Assembly (NCBI GenBank): GCA_016794585.1
Contig: JAEUJM010000031.1
Span: forward strand, 62,001 to 126,000
DNA: 64,000 bases
DNA from: Acidimicrobiales bacterium
Lineage (GTDB): Bacteria > Actinomycetota > Acidimicrobiia > Acidimicrobiales > DATDAH01
Direction of reading: 5' to 3'
The notes beneath the pieces were generated by a model that saw only the letters and a list, made by a program, of their open reading frames with translations, ran no database searches and was not told the DNA's origin. Positions 58,882 to 64,000 of this stretch are shown here, piece after piece. The translations under genes and the position numbers were made by a program. Each line of letters begins with the position of its first letter. The stretch's first letter is position 1.

Positions 58882-59577
58882 ATGGCTGAGTTTTGCCGTC
58901 TCCCGTTCCCGGACGACATGGTCAACGCGCTGAGGCAGCCGCGCCATGCTCGCGTCCACGATCATTGGATCGCGGTCAACCCGGAGTGGTGGAACAACGA
59001 GTTGACGGCTCGCGGTCTCCCAGGTGGACCGCTGCAAGTGACCTACGACTCGTCTCACCGCCCCGGAGTCAGTCGGGCCGCTCTCTTCGAGCTGGCGGAT
59101 ACCACCGGCCGCTCGGACGGCGAGCTGCGTCTTCTCTGGCACACGCTCGCATGGGGCGGCGGCAGGAGGGCGCGCCTCATGAGCAAACGCCTCGACAGCG
59201 TGGCGGCGAACCCTGAGCGCGCGGCCGCCGAACTGGGCGCCGCTGGCAGGATCGCTCGGACGAGTCCGGTTGCGGCTTACGAGGCGCTCTATCCATCGGG
59301 CCGCACGTTGCTGAAGTACCTGGGACCGGCCTTCTTCACGAAGTTCCTCTACTTCTCCGGTCGCGGTGGCGCCACGCACCCGTGCGCCATCCTCGATCGC
59401 GTGGTCGCAACGGCCCTACGCAATCGCGGATGGGATGGGTTGCGCTCGGCCGGTTGGTCAGCAGCGACCTACGGGCAGTACTGCGAACTGCTGGCCGGCT
59501 GGGCCCGTGAGGCGAGCACCCGTCTTCGTCGCGACATAGCAGTGGACGAGATCGAACGCTGGCTCTTCGACGGGTGA
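58882..59577 (+). CDS. OGG-fold (8-oxoguanine DNA glycosylase-superfamily) protein
   Basis: 231 residues from ATG 58882. Pattern LFELADTTGRSDGELRLLWH, WGGGRRARLMSKRLDSV, then PSGRTLLKYLGPAFFTKFLY, and HPCAILDRVVATAL agree with a family I know as OGG-fold proteins, which contain a helix-hairpin-helix-like glycosylase core (KYLGPAFFTKFLYF). Family members are often in defence neighbourhoods; a DNA-base-recognition role is plausible, but no activity is shown. In frame with the Fic remnant upstream, but I treat it as a separate gene. Convergent with the helicase gene 12 bases away. Confidence 0.65.
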   Translation: MAEFCRLPFPDDMVNALRQPRHARVHDHWIAVNPEWWNNELTARGLPGGPLQVTYDSSHRPGVSRAALFELADTTGRSDGELRLLWHTLAWGGGRRARLMSKRLDSVAANPERAAAELGAAGRIARTSPVAAYEALYPSGRTLLKYLGPAFFTKFLYFSGRGGATHPCAILDRVVATALRNRGWDGLRSAGWSAATYGQYCELLAGWAREASTRLRRDIAVDEIERWLFDG

Positions 59578-59588
59578 CCAACGCCCAG

Positions 59589-62000
59589 TCACTGCACGGA
59601 CTCGAGGCTCTTCCTCTCGAAGTAGCGGAACTTCTGGATGGCGTCGTTCATCTGCCCGACGTTGAAGACGCCGACGTCGGTGAGCTTGCGGAAGCCGTCT
59701 AGGCTGAGGCCGGTCGCCCGCAGGAACAGCTCGGTGTCCAGCGACTCGATGACGTGGAGGAGGCGTTCCTCGCGGAAGTCGGTGACGTACATGAAGATCA
59801 GCACCTTCGCGCTGACCTTCTTCAGCTTCTCCCGGATGCTCTTTCGCCGCTGCGCCAGTTCCTTCTTCGGCTTCCGTTGCTCGGCGTTCGACCCGCCGGC
59901 CCGCTTGACGTCGCCGAGGCTCTTGGACGCGGTGACAACCTTCTCGGCCTCCTCGCGGATGTTGCGGAAGTCCTCGATCTGCTCCAGCTCGGCGAGCAGC
60001 GCCTCGTCCTGGAGCAGACGGCCCATGGTGACACCATTGAGGTTGTACAGGTCGACCGATCGCCACTTGCGGGCGAGCGAGTTGGCGCTGATGCCGCCGT
60101 GGGCCCAGTCCAGGATGGCGTCCGTGTCGAGCCGCTCCATCTGGCCGCCGTCGATGGCGAAGATCGGGAGGAAGTTGAGCAGCTCGCCGAGGACGTCGCG
60201 CTGCGTGGTGTCACGGTCGGGTGAGTTGTTGGCGATCTCGGTGCCGTAGAGGGCGACGAGGCTGAGCGCCCGGTTCGGGTCGAACTCGAAGATGTACGCC
60301 GTCTCCTTCCGGACGATTCCGTCCTCCCGCCACGGGGACTGGACCCGGAACGCGGCTTGGAAGTACGACTCGGGCGCCTTCAGTGAGCGGAGCATGAAGA
60401 TCGACGACCACTCGGGCACCGTGACGCCGGTCATCAACTTGCCGCACGACAGCGTGATCGAGCCGCTCTTGCCCTCGGCCTCGGCCCGCTTGATCGCCTG
60501 CTGCAGTGGCGCCAGCGCGGCAGCGCCGATCTTCGCCTTCGTTCCCGCGGCCACGTACACCTCATAGGCTGAGAAGAACGTGTCGGACCGCAAAAGATCG
60601 GCCATCGCCTCGCACGACGCAACGTCGGGCAGGAACCAGACCGAGTGCCGGACGCCGTCCTTGAACCGTGCCGCCTTGTAAGGGAACGGCGGCGCGGCGC
60701 CTTCGATTATGGAGCTGGCGATCTGCTTGTTGCCGCGGATCAGGTCGAGGAACGAGGCGACGTGATCGGGGTGGTCGAAGACGCTGTCGTCACCCACCTT
60801 CCGGGCCTTGAAGTAGGTGTTCAAGTCGAAGCCGTCGAACTCCCCGTCGTCAGCCCACGCCTCGGCGGCGGCGCCCATGGCGTAGGTGAACATCTCTATC
60901 TGGGGTAGCTCGGTGTAAGGGTTGTCCCCGTCCGACGCCTTCCAGTCGCGCTTCGCGCGCTGCTCGTCAATGTAGGTCCAGTTGAAGACCTGGTCCTCGG
61001 CGTACTCACCGTTGGTGATCGCCTTGAACGGGGTGCCCGACAGGTGGAGGTGGAACCTCGTGGTGAGCCCGAAGTCCACGTCGACGAGGTCGGCCTCGCT
61101 GTCGTTGGCCTGGTCGAGCGCCTTGTCGACAAGCTTCGCGAACGCGACGTCGGCCTTGTCCTGCGGGTCGTAGAGCTCCCGAGCGGCGGCCGTGGCGGCA
61201 CCAAAGTGGAACTCGTCGATGACTATGCAGTCCCAGTCGATCAGGTGGAGCGTCTCGTTGCGGGGCTTCGGCCTGCCTCCCGGATCTCGACCGGTCACAT
61301 CCTGGAACGACGCGAACCAGACGAAGGGTTCGCCGTCGCTCACGATGCTGTCGGCCAGTGCCGTGGGCGTGTCGCGATCGACGTAGCGCCACTCGGCGAA
61401 GGCGGTGTGACCGAGCAGGTCGTCACGCCAGGCACTGCGGACGGCCGGCTTGTAGGTCAGCACGAGCACCTGCTGCCAACCCATCTCCTCGGCGAGCTGG
61501 TAGGTGGCGAAGGTCTTGCCGAAGCGCATCTTGGCGTTCCACAGGAACTTCGGCGCCGGTTGGTCGCCGTCGTGCTTGCGGAAGTACGCCGCTGTTTGCC
61601 GGACCGCCTCCTTCTGCTCGGGGCGTGGCTCAAAGGTCTGGATCCGTTCGGGGTTGAAGGGCAGACCCGTCTGGAGCGAGACAACCGCGGCTCGCACCTC
61701 GTCGAGCGTGGCCTCGACCCATTCGCCACCCACCGCGGAGACGCCGGCATTGGTCAGAGTCCGGCGGACGTCGTAGTCGGAGAACCCAGTGCCGTCCGGA
61801 CACTCGGCGAGCTCGGAGTGGAACAGGATGTCGACGCCCTCGAGCCCGGGGAACGCGGTGTTCACCTGCTGCTTGACCCGGGTGATCCCCCGCGTCTTGG
61901 TCTCCCCGACCTTGATCCAGAAGTCACCCTGTTGCCCGGTCGGCCGCTTCCACGGCTTCGCGTTGCCCGTATGGGTGTACGCGTAGATGAACTTGCTCAC
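59589..62000 (-). CDS. GIY-YIG-like nuclease domain fused to a DEAD/DEAH-type SF2 helicase
   Basis: 803 residues from ATG 62000. The N-terminus (FIYAYTHTG ... FWIKVGETKTRGITRVKQQV) fits the T5orf172/GIY-YIG nuclease-like fold. Helicase motif I is KMRFGKTFATYQ near residue 158, motif II is IVIDEFHFG (DEFH) near 263, motif III LSGTPF, motif VI QAAFRVQSPWRED. The C-terminus (~640-803) is helical. It resembles the restriction/translocation subunit of type I/III-like systems. Its start overlaps the methyltransferase stop (ATGA), so they are one operon. Confidence 0.8.
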   Translation of the reverse strand: MSKFIYAYTHTGNAKPWKRPTGQQGDFWIKVGETKTRGITRVKQQVNTAFPGLEGVDILFHSELAECPDGTGFSDYDVRRTLTNAGVSAVGGEWVEATLDEVRAAVVSLQTGLPFNPERIQTFEPRPEQKEAVRQTAAYFRKHDGDQPAPKFLWNAKMRFGKTFATYQLAEEMGWQQVLVLTYKPAVRSAWRDDLLGHTAFAEWRYVDRDTPTALADSIVSDGEPFVWFASFQDVTGRDPGGRPKPRNETLHLIDWDCIVIDEFHFGAATAAARELYDPQDKADVAFAKLVDKALDQANDSEADLVDVDFGLTTRFHLHLSGTPFKAITNGEYAEDQVFNWTYIDEQRAKRDWKASDGDNPYTELPQIEMFTYAMGAAAEAWADDGEFDGFDLNTYFKARKVGDDSVFDHPDHVASFLDLIRGNKQIASSIIEGAAPPFPYKAARFKDGVRHSVWFLPDVASCEAMADLLRSDTFFSAYEVYVAAGTKAKIGAAALAPLQQAIKRAEAEGKSGSITLSCGKLMTGVTVPEWSSIFMLRSLKAPESYFQAAFRVQSPWREDGIVRKETAYIFEFDPNRALSLVALYGTEIANNSPDRDTTQRDVLGELLNFLPIFAIDGGQMERLDTDAILDWAHGGISANSLARKWRSVDLYNLNGVTMGRLLQDEALLAELEQIEDFRNIREEAEKVVTASKSLGDVKRAGGSNAEQRKPKKELAQRRKSIREKLKKVSAKVLIFMYVTDFREERLLHVIESLDTELFLRATGLSLDGFRKLTDVGVFNVGQMNDAIQKFRYFERKSLESVQ

Positions 62001-63637
62001 TCCTCGAGGTCCTCGTCGGGATCCTCGTTGACGGCGACGCGGTACTTCGAACCCCCGGGTAGGTGCGAGGCCGGCACGGGCGAGTCGAGCGACAGGATCG
62101 GCTCTCGCGGCTGGATCGTCGCGTCAATGTAGGCCCGCTCTTGCTTCGTAAGTCCGAAATGTTCGTAAAGGTCAACGTCAGCCCATTGGCGCGTCATCGG
62201 AACCGCAGGAACGAATCTGAAGCGCTCGGCCGTTACGTCCTGGGTTGACTTGCGTTGAAGAACCAAGAACCGCACGAATTTTGTGCATAGGTAGCTCGCG
62301 TAGTTTGCACACTCATCAGGCGAGTCGAACGCCCCTGCGACGAAGTAGGACTCTGTGCACACTGATCCGGGGGCAAGCGCGATCGGCTCACCTATGACAT
62401 ACGAGATCTCTCGCCCGTGGCCGTCGCCGGCCTTCGGTACCAACACCTTCCACTTGGCGACGAGATCGAGATTTCTCTCGAATGACTTCTCCCCAACAAA
62501 CGCTACTCCGCTGTTGTAGATGATGGGAATCGAGTCTGCGAAAGGCTCTTCGCTCTCGCCACGATAGTTGGTACGCCATTCCTGGCTGAAAGCGAGACGT
62601 GGAAAGAACCATGACTCGATGGAGCGTGCGGACACGTCAAGTACCTTCTGTACCAGTTCAGACGCTTCGTTGTCTCGGATCACCACTCCGTGGCCTTCAC
62701 GCAGATCACGTCTAGCGGTAGAAACGATTTGGCCGTCTATACGCGTGGAGAACTCACAATCGCCGTCGTAGTCACGATCCCATAGAAAATACGAAACCCC
62801 TCCCTTGATCTCGACTTGTGGGAACACGTCGAACAGCTTTGGATTGTCTACGAGTGCGACCAGTCGGCGATCGTTAACCATTTGGTCGCGATACTCGTCG
62901 AGTCCGAGTCCACCGGTAAACCAGCGTGACGGCGTGATGAAGACGATATAGCGCGGATCCAGTTCGATCGCTCGGCTCACGAACTGGTGGTAGATAGGCA
63001 TCGTCCGCGTAGTGCCTTCTGCGCCGATCTGATACGGCGGATTACCGATGATGACGTCAAACTTCATACCGACCATTTCCTCTGGAGGATAGGTAAAGTG
63101 GTTGAACGAGTAGGCGTAGGTCTCCCGATGATCCCGAACGAGCGCCTCCGGCGCACGGCAAATCGAGCACTTTACTCCTACGATCGTGTGCTCCGAAGCG
63201 ACGTAGTGGATATTGCCGTTCGGATTGTCGAAGACGACCACCCAGTCCTTGATGGTCGTGTCGACGACGCCTGAGCCGGTTGCGTTCTTGGTCTGGTAGA
63301 GGGACCGGCGGGCGATGTCCGCCGACAGGTTCGTGATTGCCGCTCCGTACAGCATGTTCCGTTGGATGTGCTCGCGCCTCGTGTCGGGGTCCGGCTGCCA
63401 ATCACGGAGACCGACCATGAGCCTCTTGAAAACCTCACGGAGGAACACGCCGGACTTCGTCGCCGGGTCGAGCCACCGATACTCGGGCTTGGTCCACGCC
63501 TCCGCCGGGAGGAGGTCGAGCATGGCGTTGGCGACCTTCGGCGGGGTGAAGACCTCGTCGTTGGGTAGCTGCGCCAAGGTCTCAAGCACATCCGGAACGT
63601 GCGTCGGCGCAACTGGGGCGGTGGGCTCGACGGTCAC
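61997..63637 (-). CDS. Eco57I-like adenine-specific DNA methyltransferase
   Basis: 546 residues from GTG 63637, which overlaps the upstream stop as GTGA. SAM motif I reads WLDPATKSGVFLREV near residue 52; the catalytic motif is FDVIIGNPPYQI near 197, specific for N6-adenine (or N4-cytosine) methylation. A CxxC (KCSICRAPE, about residue 150) is inserted between them. The C-terminal half carries target-recognition-like sequence (SWFFPRLAFSQEWR...). Lower GC than the chromosome (near 50-55%). It pairs with the helicase-nuclease downstream as an R-M unit. Confidence 0.85.
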   Translation of the reverse strand: MTVEPTAPVAPTHVPDVLETLAQLPNDEVFTPPKVANAMLDLLPAEAWTKPEYRWLDPATKSGVFLREVFKRLMVGLRDWQPDPDTRREHIQRNMLYGAAITNLSADIARRSLYQTKNATGSGVVDTTIKDWVVVFDNPNGNIHYVASEHTIVGVKCSICRAPEALVRDHRETYAYSFNHFTYPPEEMVGMKFDVIIGNPPYQIGAEGTTRTMPIYHQFVSRAIELDPRYIVFITPSRWFTGGLGLDEYRDQMVNDRRLVALVDNPKLFDVFPQVEIKGGVSYFLWDRDYDGDCEFSTRIDGQIVSTARRDLREGHGVVIRDNEASELVQKVLDVSARSIESWFFPRLAFSQEWRTNYRGESEEPFADSIPIIYNSGVAFVGEKSFERNLDLVAKWKVLVPKAGDGHGREISYVIGEPIALAPGSVCTESYFVAGAFDSPDECANYASYLCTKFVRFLVLQRKSTQDVTAERFRFVPAVPMTRQWADVDLYEHFGLTKQERAYIDATIQPREPILSLDSPVPASHLPGGSKYRVAVNEDPDEDLEE

Positions 63638-64000
63638 AGCGACGTCTCGGACGTCAACTCGCTGTAGTGGACCGGCGGAAGTGGTTCGGGCGGCGCGAAA
63701 AACAGGTCGAACGCTGGATCCTCCAGATAGGAGGGCGTGCGAACGAAGGTCTCGTCGTCGCCAGCAGTCCATTCGAGGAATCGGATCGACTGCGCGTCTC
63801 GGAGCGTGTCGCCTCCGACGAGGTTCGCAGACAGGATCGCGGCGAGAGCGTCGTGAAACCGAGGAGTTGGTTCGTATCCCTGGTCTGCGAACTCCTTGTC
63901 GACGACGGCTCGCATCCGCTCGCGTGCCTCGACAACGTTCTCCTCACTGATGTCGACGGCGTAGATCGACGCGACAGCACGAAGCGTGGCGAACTCGTAC
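63634..64000 (-). CDS. Partial methyltransferase-like protein (runs off the window)
   Basis: The frame is open from the right edge to the stop at 63634-63636. The first visible residues, FATLRAVASIYAVDISEENV then VEARERMRAVV, fit the strand after SAM motif I with its acidic ribose-binding residue (VDI). The remainder (ILSANLVGGDTLRDAQSIRF ... YSEL) resembles N6-adenine methyltransferases up to the region before NPPY, but no NPPY is present before the stop. It may be a separate SAM-binding subunit. GTGA-coupled to the next methyltransferase. Confidence 0.6.
   Translation of the reverse strand, partial: YEFATLRAVASIYAVDISEENVVEARERMRAVVDKEFADQGYEPTPRFHDALAAILSANLVGGDTLRDAQSIRFLEWTAGDDETFVRTPSYLEDPAFDLFFAPPEPLPPVHYSELTSETSL

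Noticed and set aside
57553-59577. One protein joining integrase-antisense, Fic and OGG parts
   Set aside because: The start lies antisense to the integrase remnant and the Fic C-terminus is abnormal; treated as a Fic remnant plus a separate OGG-fold gene.

Overview
The window is GC-rich (about 70% by eye), has GTG starts and many four-base start/stop overlaps. It carries the actinobacterial crgA–trpG–pknB–pbpA–rodA–pstP–fhaB–fhaA block followed by tRNA-Leu(CAG), which sits close to the replication origin in Mycobacterium. Together with a Baeyer-Villiger monooxygenase, a wax-ester/DGAT enzyme and a ChsH1/ChsH2/Ltp2 steroid-degradation set, this points to an Actinomycetota chromosome, perhaps Acidimicrobiia. 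The class is an inference.

Layout. 0-2.7 kb: an unrecognised gene end, a toxin remnant, and a Baeyer-Villiger monooxygenase followed by a second diverged copy of its own 3' tail. 2.7-9.8 kb: an MFS-cNMP fusion convergent with a giant class III cyclase-ATPase-TPR protein, a beta-lactamase-fold hydrolase, a free-standing cNMP fold and a hotdog thioesterase. 9.8-17.1 kb: HxlR regulator with a nested palindromic operator, DUF1801, a frame-broken WYL regulator, a DinB-fold protein, WS/DGAT, membrane proteins and a secreted lipase-like hydrolase. 17.3-22.5 kb: an ABC permease and a four-gene translationally coupled steroid side-chain unit (split ChsH2, ChsH1, Ltp2) starting at a perfect KstR-type box. 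22.5-31.1 kb: two-component system and trypsin-like protease sharing 11-bp direct repeats, frame-broken ECF sigma factor with a DGPF protein, VOC protein, atypical SDR, PPOX protein and TetR regulator.

30.4-36.0 kb is visibly poorer in GC. It holds a membrane PAS-GGDEF-EAL protein and a protein joining an S-adenosylmethionine decarboxylase-like domain to a GNAT/autoinducer-synthase-like domain, with an acyl-CoA synthetase upstream on the same strand. This is my best candidate for an undescribed (signalling) system. 38-42.2 kb: thiolase, a small zinc-ribbon membrane protein, GNAT, LysM/transglycosylase and a coiled-coil membrane protein. 42.2-50.7 kb: DnaA boxes and the cell-wall/division block (kinase, phosphatase, PBP, SEDS protein, FHA proteins). 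No PknA gene is present. 50.8-53.5 kb: YibE/F protein, DUF4349 lipoprotein, tRNA-Leu.

Downstream of the tRNA (53.6-64 kb) lies a genomic island: a RecD-like helicase-nuclease fusion, truncated integrase and Fic remnants facing each other, an OGG-fold protein, and a restriction-modification-like operon (GIY-YIG-like/DEAD-type helicase plus two methyltransferases). The island runs off the right end of the window.

Two further points cut across regions. Two gene junctions (upstream of pbpA and of a GNAT gene) contain tandem duplications that create chains of mini-ORFs linked by NTGA overlaps. Three tandem-repeat blocks (7-, 50- and 94-bp units) all sit between convergent genes.
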